Assembly (NCBI RefSeq): GCF_011075055.1 | Contig: NC_058138.1 | Span: forward strand, 20,248,928 to 20,312,927 | Direction of reading: 5' to 3' | From: Mangifera indica | Lineage: Eukaryota > Streptophyta > Magnoliopsida > Sapindales > Anacardiaceae | Length of the DNA: 64,000 nt | Shown: positions 1 through 12,796 of the stretch, one piece after another | Layout: the number at the start of each line of letters is the position of its first letter | Position numbering within the stretch: position 1 is the first letter of the stretch | Translations under genes and position numbers: made by a program | The notes under the pieces: model-generated | The model's input: the letters and a program-made list of their open reading frames with translations, nothing else | Databases searched by the model: none | Told to the model about the DNA's origin: nothing

Positions 1-271
1 TCCTGCATCTTTTCATCGGTTGGAACAAAAAATTATATTCACATCATCATTGGTACTTAAATTGGTACTCGTTATAAATGCACATAATATTGCTCTTTTA
101 AAAAATGCCCTTGCACCTTGAAGGTTTGAATCTAGCAATTTGCAAACAAAAATCAAGTAATATATCCATTGTTAGTATTCTTTGCTGTTACTTAGCTAGG
201 GATATTAATTATATCTTATGTGCTTGGCTAAACTTATCTTGGTTTTTTTTTTTTCCTTTTTGCTTTTTCAG

Positions 272-442
272 AGTTCTGACCGGACGGGTCCTCAAAAGAC
301 AATTTCTAAACCTGGAATCAGTTCCATGTACATTGGAAAGATATTGTTAGCATTCATTTTGATGTTTGTACTTGGTGCAATTTTCACATTTGCTCTTGAG
401 AATCTTCCCAGATTGATATTGTTTCTTAACTCATCCATGTAA
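272..442 (+). CDS. 3'-terminal exon of an unidentified single-pass membrane protein (partial gene)
   Basis: A long pyrimidine tract ending in CAG at 269-271 marks a 3' splice site. The exon that follows stays open for 56 codons to the TAA at 440-442. It encodes a polar stretch (SSDRTGPQKTISKPG) and then one strongly hydrophobic segment of about 22 residues (ILLAFILMFVLGAIFTF), with a short C-terminal tail. This looks like a C-terminal membrane anchor. The rest of the gene lies upstream of the window. I do not recognise the family, and no catalytic motif is visible. The gene is convergent with the amino acid transporter whose stop codon is at 1118. The exon call rests on the good acceptor site and the clean hydrophobic profile only. 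Confidence 0.5.
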   Translation, partial: SSDRTGPQKTISKPGISSMYIGKILLAFILMFVLGAIFTFALENLPRLILFLNSSM

Positions 443-573
443 TACTTTTTGTGATATTCTGAAGAATGTTATTCAGATGTATTATGTCATTTTATACTTC
501 TTTTGGGTCCTATAGCAGGACATTCAAACAATTGATTCAAGTTTTTTTTTATCTCCATAAATTTTATTTGGAG

Positions 574-731
574 AAAGAAACCAGTTCACCTTTATGATAA
601 ACCAGAATGAGAACAAAAAATAATTCCACAAGCAACTTTTCTTCCCTGGTAATAATAATTTCATTTTGTACATGTTTTATTATGCTACACCATTTTTATG
701 AAATTAATCATAAAGGTGAACTGGTTTCTTT
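574..731. repeat. Perfect 25-bp inverted repeat in a convergent 3' intergenic region
   Basis: Bases 574-598 are the exact reverse complement of 707-731, separated by 108 bp. The match stops abruptly on both sides. The repeat lies between the stop codons of two convergent genes (442 on + and 1118 on -), so it probably falls in their 3' UTRs or downstream regions. Nothing else is recognisable in 443-1117. Confidence 0.7.
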
Positions 732-1117
732 GGCCATATGATAACACCAAAGAGCTTTTGTTGTCTCTTTACCTCCCACTGAAGTGCTTTTGGTCCTTGT
801 AGAATGAAACCCATTACAGGCTAAAGAAGCATGCTTGTAAGAACCTGAGAGAGGGCAAAATTGAGAGGCAGAATTCAGAGGAAGTTGTAGAGTAGGAAAT
901 CTATCAAACATTTTAAATTTGCAAATTATTTTTACACTATTTCTCCAAGCCCCATACAAATATCAACAACAATAGATTCTATACAAACTTGAGATCGAAT
1001 TCAAGTTAAAAGATATCATGCATTCCCCAAGGGGAAATTTCAAGCTTACAACAAAGAGTATCTTCCGTAAAACTAACTGCAGAAGCAGCTTGCCAGGATG
1101 ATAGCAATTTTAACAGA

Positions 1118-1553
1118 CTAAGCCACAGAATTTTCAGAACCAGAAGTGCGATAAATTTCATCAACATGAGCAGCAGGAACATAGACTGCATCTAGCAGTG
1201 AGCTGTGAGTGCGTCCGTAGAATGCATAAACCAATACTCCGATGATAAGCCAGACTGAAACACGAGCCCAGGTTGCAGCACTGAAAGTTGACAAGAAACA
1301 CATCAAATGAGAAGAGGATTGATATTATAACTTAAGGATGGAGTAATAACCAGGTGTAATCACAAGGGTCATTTAAGCGCACGTACACTCTTTTTGACAA
1401 AGTTAGCTGATTGATAGTACTATACTCACCCAAGATTAATCAGTAAGTAGACATTGATGAGAATGCAGGCAATGGGTAGGAGTGGAACAAATGGGCATAA
1501 GAAACCTGAAAAGAGAACAATAATCCATTGGTAAATTCTCTAACCAAATTATA

Positions 1554-1619
<66 letters not shown>

Positions 1620-4600
1620 CAACGCTGGCATAATTAAAAATAGAACTGAATAATGAAGAAAGATGAATAGCTGCATTGCTTTTAAAAAAAAAAAAAAGCC
1701 TTGCAGAAGGAAGAAAGTCTTGTTTATACTCTATTAGCAAACAATTTGTATATATTTTACCAAAGTGTAAAAAGAACACCACAGTTGCAAGGGATGACAC
1801 CTATGATGCATGGAAATGTCGTGTGGGTATAGTTTCCAGGTTTCAGAAAAGTTTTGGAAATGGAAATGCTCTTAAACCTCTACAAAACATGTCGGGGCAG
1901 TTTCCACAAATAAAAGAAATTCTGAAACTCGTTTTTGGTTTATAACCGCGTTTCTTCTAATTAAAAAAAAACACAACATATAAGATATTACTATACTAAT
2001 TGCTTTAGTTTAGTCTCTTTGCTAAAGATAAAATATTTCTTGAATATTCTAAGGTTAATACCAGGCAACTTGTCTCTTTGCTATAGTTTGAAAACACAAG
2101 TTACGTGGTATTAATCTTTCATGATATCACTAACCTAATACACTAACTTCAAGAATAAATCTATTCTTAACCAGTAAACATAAAATATTTCATGAATATT
2201 CTAAGGTTAATACCAGGTAACTTGTGTTTTCAAACTATAGATAGAACATGGTTGTTGGTTGTGTGCAGCATACATATTTTTAGCAACTGATGCAGAAACC
2301 TCACACAATTTGAGGCCTCTATGAAACATCAATGCAACAACTGGGGGAACAAAGCTAGTTTCTCTATCAGGGAGTCAAGCTAGACTGAGCATATCAAGTG
2401 CATAACTAGATATATATGGGTTAAAACATACCTCCAGTGTGCCCAAAGCTATGTCTTCCCTCATCTTGGCCTATAAAAGTTAGCACAACCAGACCAGACA
2501 TAAGAAGAGCACCACCGACTCCACACAATGAGAACCGAAGGATCCTGGAAGAAGAACTAATAATGTAAAAGACTAAAACTAACAACAATCAACCAGGCAC
2601 TCAGACTGCTAAGAAGGCAAGGTTTATTTAGGGAAGAAACAACATATTTCCACTGCTTTCTTGATGTCTGAAGTACACACACCTAGGAAGGCTCAAATCT
2701 GAAGCTGAGTAGGTAAGAAGAAACACCCCAACGCAGGTGAACATTATAGTCCAGCCAGCAATTTTTCTCCGGTTCTTTCCACTGAATATATCTGTGACAA
2801 TCACAATATAGAACAGAATAGAAGAGTTCAGCACAACCCAGCTGATACAAGACAGGGCCAAAAAAAATAAACGATTGCAAGGATTCTAGTATGAAATATT
2901 TCCAAGTCTCATAGATTTTAATATGGTACCAGGAAATGAATATTACCAACAACTGTAAAATCATTTTTGTCTTATTCTTTGATAGCACCTCAACAATATC
3001 ATAATGTTAACCATCTTGATATTTGTCCTTTCTCAGATTTTCCTAGTTAGTTATACTGAGAGAGAAGACTTCCATTTGGATTCATCTTCTTGCCATTTAA
3101 ATGAAAATCTCTATTTCACTTATGTTGATTTCATTTCCTAGTTAATTGTCTAATGAAAGTCAAGACTGACCCCAAAATTAAGACCAAAATCAAAGTTGTT
3201 GATGACAGCTTTATATGAATAACTCTGTATGATTAACCAATGCCTACAGGCACACCAACCACGTAACCTATGATCAGCCAACAATGAATCATTAAATTAG
3301 CATAAATTGCTTATTCAAAAGCTCCATAGTACTAGAGAAGCAAGAATATACAAGGGAGATACAATACCTTGAACTTGCTTAATAATAGGATAACCAACAG
3401 GTGCAACCTTTTTGCACAGTAAAGGTCCACTAACGCTGGAATTGCCAATGTTAACATAAAGGTTACTCTCATTACTATATGCAGAACTCTGACCATATAG
3501 CAATGAGACAGAATCAATGGATTCCTGGAGTGATGAAGGAAGTGGCACCTCATCTGGTGGGACATATCTGAGAATCAATACAGATATTGCCACCATAGTA
3601 AAGGCAAGAAGTGTACCCACACTAACCTGCAGAAGGAAGGCAATTATCGAGAATTTAGAATTCTATCAGTTGATAGGCCATTTGATTCAACACTTAAGGA
3701 AGTCAAGAATATAGACAGTATAGCTTCTTTATGTCCTACTAGAATTTACCCTAGATTGCATTTCTAGATAATAATAATATAAAGAATAACTCAATTAGGT
3801 TCATCTTCTATACAAAGAGGTTTTTTTAGTAGGTGGGAATAAAAGCAAACATGAGAAACAAGGGTTTTCCAAGCTGGTATTCTACATTCTAGACAAAACT
3901 GATACTTGAACAACCATGGATAATTGTGCCTCTGGAATCCTAATAATGGTATTAAAGAACAGGACAGAGCCTAACATTTCAAAGATATATAAGTTTCTGG
4001 CCACTTTGAACTGCCGGTTTAAAATTTTACCAGGAACCCTCATATTTAAGTGGTTATATCATGATTCATCTCACGTTTCGACTACACAGTTAAGTTGGAG
4101 CATCCAACAGTACTGTTCCAAATTAATGCAACAATAGTCCACTTACCATTCCTGCCAACTGAGAAACCTCCATAAAGAATGCCAAAGTTGAAGCAACAAT
4201 ACCAGTCACAATAGTACTCTTGACTGGAACCTGAGTGTGTTCATTAACATCTGAAAAGAATAATGGCAGCAATCCATCTCTTGCCATTGACATCAAAATC
4301 CGTGGCTGTTAAAGACAAAGAAGAAGAAAGATGAAGGAAATCCACAATTAATTACATATATATTAAAGAATTCAGTCTGAAGTTAAAGAAACAGAGAATC
4401 TGAGATCAGACACAAGCAAAATGAAGCTCACCTAATAGTTGCATTACAATTAATATAGTTTACTAAAAAAGATATGGTATTAAATTCAACTATAAATTTT
4501 TTGGGTTATTTTTTTCATAGCAACATTTAAACATCAGCTAAAAAAAAAGTAATTGTCCAGTAAAACTTATCCAGTTTTATCATGTGGTTCAATTTGGAAG

Positions 4601-7600
4601 CATTGTGGTGGGAAAACATAAATAAGAGTAAAGCTTGTATTTTAAATATGGATAAAGCAAAGCACTTAACAGTGTATCCTTGTTAGGCCACTCAAAGTTT
4701 ATGTGGGGAGAAAGAGGAAAGGAAGCTAAATGTGGCATGGAGAAATTGATTGAAGGTGATAACAGTTTTGGATCACTGTGGCAACAAATCACAGGAGGAA
4801 GAAAAGAGAATGATTAAGAGGGAAGATATATATTGGAAGTTGAGCTGGTTAATGCTGGTGTCTTGAAGAAACAACTGATTCCAACAACATCTCCAAATCA
4901 ACGAAAATCCAATATGATAAATCGGCAAACTCCGACAGAAAATTGGTCGATTCCAATGAAATTCAAGTGCCGAAATGATTGACATTTCAAGGGATTTTGT
5001 AAGGGGTTACCAAAATTGCATGGGTTTGACACAATTTTTGTGGTTGTAGATAGATTAACCAAGTATGCCCATTTCCTTCCTTTATGCCATCCGTTTACAG
5101 CTAAGGAATTCGAAGAGTTGTTTGCGAAAGAGATTGTACGCCTTCATGGTTATCCAAATTCCATTGTTTCAAATAGGGGCACGGTGTTTCTAAGTCATTT
5201 CTGGTTGGAGCTATTTTGGGTATGCAGTATTCTTTTATAGCATAGTTCCACATATCCATAAACAAATAAGCAAACTGAGGTAGTTTATAGGGGCTTAGAA
5301 ACTATTAGTGTTGTTTTATGAGTTCTCAACCTAAACAGTAGGTTAAGTGGCTCACTTAATCCGAATATTGGGTTAAAACCTCCTTTCAAGGGGTAAGAGG
5401 TATGACTCCTTTTAGAGCCCTCTATGAATGTGATCCGCCTAAACTTCTATGTCTCATCAATGAACCCTTTTGTGAATGAGGAAGTTATAACCAAATAAGA
5501 AAGCTAAATGCAATCTTGGACAAATCGAAAGCTAATTTGTTGAAAGCTCAAAGCATTTGAAGAAATGGGCTGACGAAAGGAGAGAAATTTAGTTTGCAGT
5601 AGGTGATTGGGTATATATAGAACTTCAACCATACAAATTACTTTCCATTAGAAAAACGCTCCAATGAGAAGTTCAGCCCCCGACTTTATAGCCCTTATGA
5701 AGTGCTTGAACAATTGGGTAAGGTTGCTAACAAGTTGACTCCCCTGGAAGGATGCTTATATGCGTCCTGTTTTCCACATCTCCCTATTGAAAAAAGTTAA
5801 GGAAAAAAAAATTTTTAGTCAACCTGTACCCCCTTGGTTGACCAAAGGTACAAAGTTGCAACTCCAACATGTGGTTATGAAGGAAGTAAAGTACTTGGTT
5901 GAAGGTTCGATGCAAGTACTGATCCAATGGGAGGGGCTCCCTAACTAACTTTGAAAATTCAAACAAAGATTTTAACACCATCAAAGAACAATTTCCAAAA
6001 TTTCACTTTGATGACAAAGGTGAAATTGGTAGGGGGAAGTAATGTTAGGCCACTCAGAGTTTATGTGAGGAGAAGGATAGAAAAAGGAGCTACATATAGC
6101 ATGGAGAAATTGGTTGAAGGTGATGACAATTTTGGATCAACGTGGAGACAAATCATAGGAGGAAGAAAAGAGAATGATTGAGAGAGAAGACATATATCGG
6201 GGCCTAAGAAAAGAAAAGAAAAAGGAAAGGAGATATTCTCTGTATAATTACTAGGAGGTACCAACTCCTCGAAATGTTGGAGGTTACCCTAGTTTCTATT
6301 TATTTTCCTTAGATTGTTCTAATGAAGATTATTGGATAGGTTGGAAAGGGATTGACAAAGTCAATACAATCTACAAATATTCTATCATATCCTTTAATGG
6401 TTTGCTTGCACTTTGTTTGGTATAGTGTGTGTGGTTGATAGTTGTTTAGTGCAAGTTAAAGGACGATTGTGATTTTCATGGTGTACATGCAGTTTATTTT
6501 AAGAGGAGATTGGACAAGTACGTAATAATCCTCATCCACTGAAAGCTTTGTTAGCTCGCAAGAAATTATAAAATTTAGCTAAACTACAAAATTCTGAGCA
6601 CTCCTATTTGTACCTGAGGAAGAAGTGAACCCAATAGTGTTGAGCAGAGTGCAGTAAAAGCTCCAACTGTTATTATATACCTGGAAGTTCCCCACCCCCC
6701 CCCCCCCCCCCCCCCCCAACCCCGACAAAATATACAGGAGAAAGGAATAATTCAATTCATTAAAATAAGAAAATTATTAATCAATGCACCACAAGTTCTT
6801 TAACCAAAATTATCACTCACGCTGCCCATTGCATCCCATGGTAGGTAAATGCAGAGGAGATGGGAGTGTCAGGGTCCATTGCATAATAAGGTACCAGACC
6901 AACAATAACACCGGAGACCAGCATATACAATGCACAACAAATAGACACTGCTGCTCCAATGCCCAATGGCAAATCTCTTTGAGGATTCTTTACCTAACAG
7001 AAAAATTAATAAGGAAAAATGAACAATTGAATCCATCAAGGCATTCCTAAAAAATGAATGCAAACTGCATTAAGTAAAAGGACTTAATGGTGAGCTAAGG
7101 AAAGAACATAAAACCTCCTCAGCTGTACTGGCAACTGTATCAAAACCAATGTATGCAAAGAAGACAGTTGCAGACCCAGCAAGCATCCCATTGACTCCAA
7201 AGGGAAAATATCTATATCAAAAATAAAGAGTGAAAACCTAGGAAGTTATCTTATCACAGTTGGTGTGCAAATGGGATGGCTTATTACCCAGTACGAAGTT
7301 CATATCCAGCCCATCCAGTCTTGCATCCCAGATAACTACCGGCTATTGTGACAAAAAGCATGGCACATACATTGGCAGTAGTGACAATTCCTTGTGCAAC
7401 TGTGCTCTGCAAGAGTGTTTAAGTAAGGAAACGAACCACACCAAAAAAAAAAAAACAAAGAAAGAATAAAATCAGAAAGGAACAAGAAGGTACCTCCTTG
7501 ATTCCTACACACAAAAGGCCAGTGACAATAAATACTAGAATTGCAGCACAAGGGTCAACAACAATATCAAGCCCAGGAATATAATGGCGATCCAGAAAAG

Positions 7601-8969
7601 CCGGTAGACTATCTCCACCTCCAAAAAGCAATGCCTAGATCCATTAATAAAAACAAAGGTAAGATAGTAGAGATGATTAATAGAACTCCAACTTATAGAC
7701 ACCTGAGCATATTAATTGATCCTTTACGTAGAAGAAACAATGAAACTCAAGCAACTCACAAGTGAAAACCAAAATATTATAATTAAAGTTAGAAAAGGAC
7801 TCAACAGACCAGATTTGGAGATATGCCACGAGCAACAGCAGCACCACCAATCGTATACTCAAGAATCAGAGACCAACCAATCAACCATGCAATACTGCAA
7901 AATATGACATTGGAAATTTGCAAAATTCAGGCATATCAACATTATTTTAAAGAGGCCCAGAAGGCATCTTGTATCATGATCAATATAATGTAGCTAAAAA
8001 AGTTCAACAAGTAGGATGCCTAAGAGATTACAGAAAACCAAAAACTACTTAAAATTGTTTATTTGTCCCATTTCAGGAAGAGTTACAATCACATAAGCCT
8101 AAAACTACATCTGCAGAAGTAATCAAAGATATGACTATTCAATATTAAAGTGACAAGAAAATTACCCTTCCCCGATACATATATATGAATAGTGATAGGC
8201 ACTCCCAGCAGACGGGCAACGACTTGCAAGCTCTGCATAACAAAAGGCTGACAATGCTGCAGCTATTCCAGCTATTAGAAATGAAAGGGTGAGAGCTGGT
8301 CCTGAATGCTCTCTAGCCACCGTTCCAACTAAAATATACACTCCGGCTCCAATTGTAGAGCCAACACCTGAACATAGTTTGTAGAATGACTTCATTAGTG
8401 AGTTACAAGTACAAAATTAAAAGCATATATACAATCAACAATCAACAATCAACAAACACAACTGAGATTAAAAACTGAGGATCCAAAGCCGCATCTAAGT
8501 TTGACAAAAGCTTATCGCTTGAGAGAATAAGTAAAAACAAGTTATTTGAAACAGAAAAAGGTTGTATGAGACGCAGAGTAGGCTGCATATATCACATCTT
8601 TTACATTGATCAACCTGCAAGGGCAAGACATATCGCTTTTTCAACTAAAATTTTCAGAAAGAAACTTAACTTCCAGTCAATGAAAAGAACAGAAAAGCGT
8701 TGAACAATTCAAACCCATCAACAAAAAACACCAGAAAACACAAAACTCAGATTGAATTTCCCCTAAAAGACTCAAAACCAAATTGAATTACCAACAGCAA
8801 TAAGGTGAAGAACACTCAAATCCTTAGCCAACTGATGGTGTTTTCCAGACTTAGCATGCATAGAATCCACTTGTTTTCTCCTCGTCAAACCACGGAAACA
8901 ACCACCCCATGAACCATACCCACCACCACCACCACCACCACCTAACTGAGAATCAGCAAGAACACCCAT
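1118..8969 (-). CDS. CAT2/CAT4: Cationic amino acid transporter, CAT2/CAT4 type (vacuolar), 14 exons
   Basis: APC-superfamily amino acid permease of the plant CAT family. CAT2 and CAT4 sit in the vacuolar membrane and are thought to move amino acids across it. Exons in transcript order: 8792-8969, 8166-8367, 7810-7894, 7494-7634, 7288-7406, 7115-7211, 6821-6993, 6614-6680, 4147-4305, 3368-3626, 2683-2791, 2432-2544, 1430-1505, 1118-1280. They join in frame to 646 aa, close to the usual 635 or so. Family signatures are the N-terminal [78 protein letters not shown] and [15 protein letters not shown]. About 14 membrane spans are expected. The start at 8969 (MGVLADSQ) aligns with known CAT2 proteins. 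A glycine run follows at about residue 11. Intron 8 (4306-6613) holds a gypsy element. Neighbour order favours CAT4, while the sequence suits either paralogue. Confidence 0.93.
1556..1618. repeat. (TA)n microsatellite in CAT intron 12
   Basis: About 31 uninterrupted TA dinucleotides. The repeat lies inside the 1506-2431 intron of the transporter gene and is likely length-variable. Confidence 0.95.
2030..2240. repeat. Composite direct and inverted repeat in CAT intron 12
   Basis: About 43 bp at 2030-2073 recurs in direct orientation at 2183-2225 with two or three changes. Between them, 2081-2115 is an inverted copy of 2206-2240. The arrangement looks like a small foldback or MITE remnant. No coding potential is seen. 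Confidence 0.6.
4681..6387 (+). mobile_element. Internally deleted Ty3/gypsy LTR retrotransposon inside CAT intron 8
   Basis: The right LTR is 6043-6387 and runs TGTTAGG to TATCA, preceded by a purine-rich tract (about 6021-6040). A left LTR piece at 4681 to about 4842 begins with the same TGTTAGGCCACTC and is roughly 80-85% alike before diverging. TATCCT occurs at 4675-4680 and again at 6388-6393, a credible target-site duplication. The internal part keeps an integrase-core remnant at about 4970-5235 ([19 protein letters not shown]) and an integrase C-terminal or chromodomain-like piece at 5760-5945 ([20 protein letters not shown]), with stops and frameshifts between them. Gag, protease and reverse transcriptase are missing, so the element is dead. 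It is on the + strand, antisense to the host gene. Confidence 0.82.
6695..6717. repeat. Poly-C run in CAT intron 7
   Basis: Twenty-three consecutive C residues directly upstream (in gene orientation) of the 6614-6680 exon acceptor. On the coding strand this is a G-run adjacent to the splice region. The length may be uncertain in the assembly. Confidence 0.9.
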
Positions 8970-9337
8970 AGAAGAGGCAACAAAAGTGCACCTTACTCTG
9001 AACAACAACAACAACAACAAATATCAAAAGATGGGTACTTATAGTCTAACAACAATCCTAAACTTCTAAACCTGCCCCGGGTCTCTGTACAGAATGGGGA
9101 CCGACTGCTGAATTTTGCAGGGACAAGGAAAAATTTCTTGTTTCCTTTCTTATCTGGTATTTGTTTCAACCCAGTAAAGAAAGGAAACGAAGTGAAATGA
9201 AACGAAAAGGAGTTGGAGGAATTTGTACTGATTGCGTGGAGACGAGAGATGCTGAAACGCATGCCAAGTGGTGTGCCTTGTACTGTAGCGCGTTGGGATT
9301 CCCGGTGACCGTGGCCAAAATTATGAATTTTAATTTG

Positions 9338-10570
9338 GGCAAACCATTTCCTCCCCAAGTTTTAGTTTAACCCAATTAATACCAATAACATTTTAAAAAT
9401 TTAAATATGCACTCATAAACTAGCTTTCATTAAAATATTTTGTTATAAAATCATTATTGTATCATTAAACCCTAAAAAACTATATCATTTTAATCGTATA
9501 ATTTGAAAAACTAACAATTTTTCTTTAAAATTAAGTTTTAAAAACTAACCATTTCCCCCCTAAAGTTTGAAATTTTTTTCAACCAACAAATCCAATAAGT
9601 CATCAATGGCCAAAATGCTAAGAGGATAGCATCTAGATGACAAAATGTCGTCCATCTTTTAGATCTGGAAGACAAAGTATCATCAATCCGGATGATGCTT
9701 CTCCATCTTTCAGATCGATGATGTTTCATTGTCCAAATCGACAACACTTCATCGTCCAAAAGAGTCATCGATTTGGAGATGATGTTTCGTATGAACGATG
9801 ACGTGTCGTCCTTCGATGTTTAAATGACATACGACACTTCGTCGTCTAAACACCCTAAAACCCTAAATATTATATGATTTTAATTTTATAATTTGAAAAA
9901 CTAATAAATTTTCCTTAAAATTAAGTTTTAAAAACTTACCATTTCCCCCTTAAGGTTTGAAATTTTTTTTCAACCAACAAATCTGGCAAGTCATTTGTAG
10001 CCAGAATGCCAAGAGGACAACAACTAGATGACAAAGCGTTGTTCATCTTCAAGATCTGGGGGATGAGGTGTCGTCAATCTGGATGATGTTTCTCCATCTT
10101 CCAGATCGATAACGTTTCTCAATAAGACATCACTAGATCGATGACGTTTCATTGTCCATATCGACAACGTTTCATTGTCCAAAAACATTATCGATCTGGA
10201 GACGATGCTTTGTATGAATGACAAAGCATCATTCTTTGATGTCTAGACAACGGACGACAGTTCATTGTCCAAACACCATCATCCTAACGTTTCAATCTTT
10301 TACTTTCTGGATTTATTGACTAAAAAAAATTTTCAAACCCTAAAAAGGGAAATGAGAAGTTTTTAAAACTTAATTTTAGAAAAAAAAATTATTAATTTTT
10401 CAAATTATAGAAATAAAATAATATAGTTTTTTAGGGTTTTATGATTTAATAGTAAAATAATGATTAAATTTTAATAAAAATAAATCTATAAATAAGTATT
10501 TAAGTTTTTAAAATATCACAATACCTTCTTGAAATTGAGCTAAACTTATATGGGACATAGTTCTTTACCA
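9338..10570. mobile_element. Long-TIR Mutator-like (MULE) non-autonomous element, copy 1
   Basis: The left arm (9338 to about 9590) and the reverse complement of the right arm (about 10320-10570) share a long degenerate inverted repeat with AAACCCTAAAAAACTATAT, ATAATTTGAAAAACTAA and AATTAAGTTTTAAAAACT blocks. Flanks are TTTAATTTG and TATAATTTG, 7 of 9 matching, which is compatible with a decayed 9-bp target duplication. A block of about 387 bp covering the inner left TIR and adjoining interior is duplicated in tandem (about 9464-9851 and 9852-10240). The interior is rich in GATGA and CGTC strings and has no credible ORF. Confidence 0.65.
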
Positions 10571-11761
10571 TATAATTTGAGGGAGCATGATCTCAGTAGC
10601 TCCTTTTTAATCTTTTATAATATTAAGGATGGATCCGTTATTATACTTTTAACGGAAATTTACTAAGACATTACCTAAACCCAAAATTTCTATGCAATTT
10701 GAGGATGGATAGCTGTTTCTGCCGCTAAAATGTATCGTCATGTTATCGGACAATTATATATACACACAATATTAGATATATAAATAATATATTATTGTAT
10801 CGTTAAATAATAATATATTTTATATATATTTAATACTATATTTAGATTATTTTATTTAATGTTAATATATATTTTTTTCAACTTATTATTATTATGATGG
10901 TAAATTATCATATAGTTCTTTTAAATGAATATGTGATGTATAAACCATGAAGTTTAAATATAATTTTTCAAATCGAACTTAAGTTTATACTTGTACTTTC
11001 AAATTAACAACACGAGATATTTTAAATTTAATTGTGAATTTTATGTGTACTTAATTAAACCAAACAATACTCAATTCTACCCTGTTCGTTTGAGCCCTTA
11101 ACCAAGAGCTTAAAAAACCAAAAATTGATGGGATTTTATTTTTATTTATATTTACTTATCACACGAGACAGATTTTTCTATGGTGATGTTAATATACATC
11201 AACTATATTATTATTTAAGTTGCAAACTTAAGCTCTTAATACTCTTTTGTTGATAAAAAATAATTATGAAAAATTAGTAAAATAATAATTTATATACCAG
11301 AGACAATGTGAATATTCATGTACAATGTGTAAAACCTTTTATATAATTTTATATATAAATAATAAAATATTCTCATATAGTTGAGGGATGTTTTATATTT
11401 AATTTTTAATTATTTAATATATGATAAAATATTATTATTTATATATAAAAATTATATATATAATACTATCAATTGGTATAATATTCTCCAAAGTTTTCCC
11501 ATGCTTGAATTATATGTTAAATAGTGAGTATGATGGAGAAGAATAATCATGATAAAATAAAATAATGTTGAAGCTCAATAATTGAATTGGTTATGGAAGA
11601 TTGAAAGTTGGCTTGTGAATGGTCGCTTTCGGATTATAAATCTTTGTCTCTGTCACCATTACTCTGTCCCCTTGACAATTATCCAAAGTCGGCGGAGACG
11701 TTTTTTTTTTTTGAGTTTCACGTGAATTTGAGCAACCTAAAATTATTTCTATTTTCATATA
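10571..11761. other. Gene-free AT-rich spacer with an AT-rich palindrome
   Basis: No supported gene. Roughly 11341-11460 is a near palindrome: TATAATTTTATATATAAATAATA at its left recurs in inverted form at its right, resembling a small AT-rich MITE. A comparable palindrome is at 26443-26563. Confidence 0.5.
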
Positions 11762-12666
11762 GGTCCCACCCAAGGTTTTGGTATAAACCTTTTTCATTTG
11801 ATAACTTTCGAAAATTTTAATATTTACCCTCTTATTAAATTTTACTATTATTATTAGAGATAAAATTATGATTTAATAAAAATATTTAAAAAAATTATAA
11901 ATACATCACATTTTACCTCACTAAAATTAAAAACTAACAATTTTATCCCACTTTTCCCGACCCAAGATTTGAAAAATCAAAATTTCCCTCTATGGTTTTT
12001 GCAGAAACTATTGATGACCGAAGATGATAATGACAATAATATACTCTCTCTCTCTCTCAACTTCTCTCTTAGTCATCGTCTATTTCTAATGATCGTTGAT
12101 CTTCATCGCCTAACCCATGAAAAGACCCAAATTTGGGTTTCTTTATCGAGCGATGAAGAGATCTCGGTTTCTTTGTTGCACCGTTGTGAGATAAAGAGAT
12201 TTGGGTCTTTTCATTACGTTATCATGCCATGAAGAGACCCAGAAAAAGATTTGGGTCTTTTCATTACGTTGTCATGCCATGAAGGGACCCAAATCTGGGT
12301 CTCTTCATGCACTGGCTAATGATAATTGATGATGGTCGAAAATGAATTCTGGCTGAGAGAGAAGCCAAGAGGGAGGGAGAATGTCATCATTGTTGTTGTT
12401 TCTAGTCTTCGATAGCTACTGTAAAAACCCAAGGAGGGAAATGTTAATTTTTCAAACTTTAAGTGGGGAAATATGGGATAAATTTATTAGTTTTTAATCC
12501 TTATGGGGTAAAATGTGATAAATTTATAGTTTTTCAAATATTTTTTATTAAATGATATTTTATTCTTGATAGTAACAATAAAATTTAACGTAAAGGTGAA
12601 TATTTAGATTTCTGAAAATTACTGAGTGAAAAAGTGAGTGTGAACCAAACATATAGCCGTTTGGCC
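11762..12666. mobile_element. Long-TIR Mutator-like non-autonomous element, copy 2
   Basis: The left arm of about 250 bp pairs with the reverse complement of the right arm. Shared blocks include the TTAATAAAAAATATTT-like, TCACATTTTACC and ATTAAAAACTAA motifs and CATTTCCCTCC. Flanks TTTCATATA (11753-11761) and TTTTATATA (12667-12675) match at 8 of 9 positions. The right end finishes TTTGGCC, while the left end begins GGTCCCACCCAAGG and seems to have lost a few terminal bases. The interior contains two diverged copies of an 'AAGAGACCCAAATCTGGGT'-like palindrome. No functional ORF is seen. Confidence 0.68.
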
Positions 12667-12796
12667 TTTTATATATAAAGTTATGATAAAATTGTTTATG
12701 AACATCTTAATAACTAGGGTGTGTGTATGTGTGTGTATTCATATATATATCCCTATGATTTGTCAATTAAGTACATAATGGGCATACTAATAAAAA

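Noticed and set aside
1440..1800. ORFs containing IYIYIYIY runs
   Set aside because: Translation of the (TA)n microsatellite in a CAT intron.
8970..9020. Extension of the CAT protein by 17 residues from an upstream in-frame ATG at 9020
   Set aside because: The extension (MLLLLLFRVR...) is leader sequence with a GTT/TTG repeat; CAT2 homologues begin at MGxL, matching 8969.
9538..10224. Short ORFs inside Mutator-like copy 1 as captured gene pieces
   Set aside because: No recognisable domain; they follow from GATGA/TCATC repeats in the element interior.
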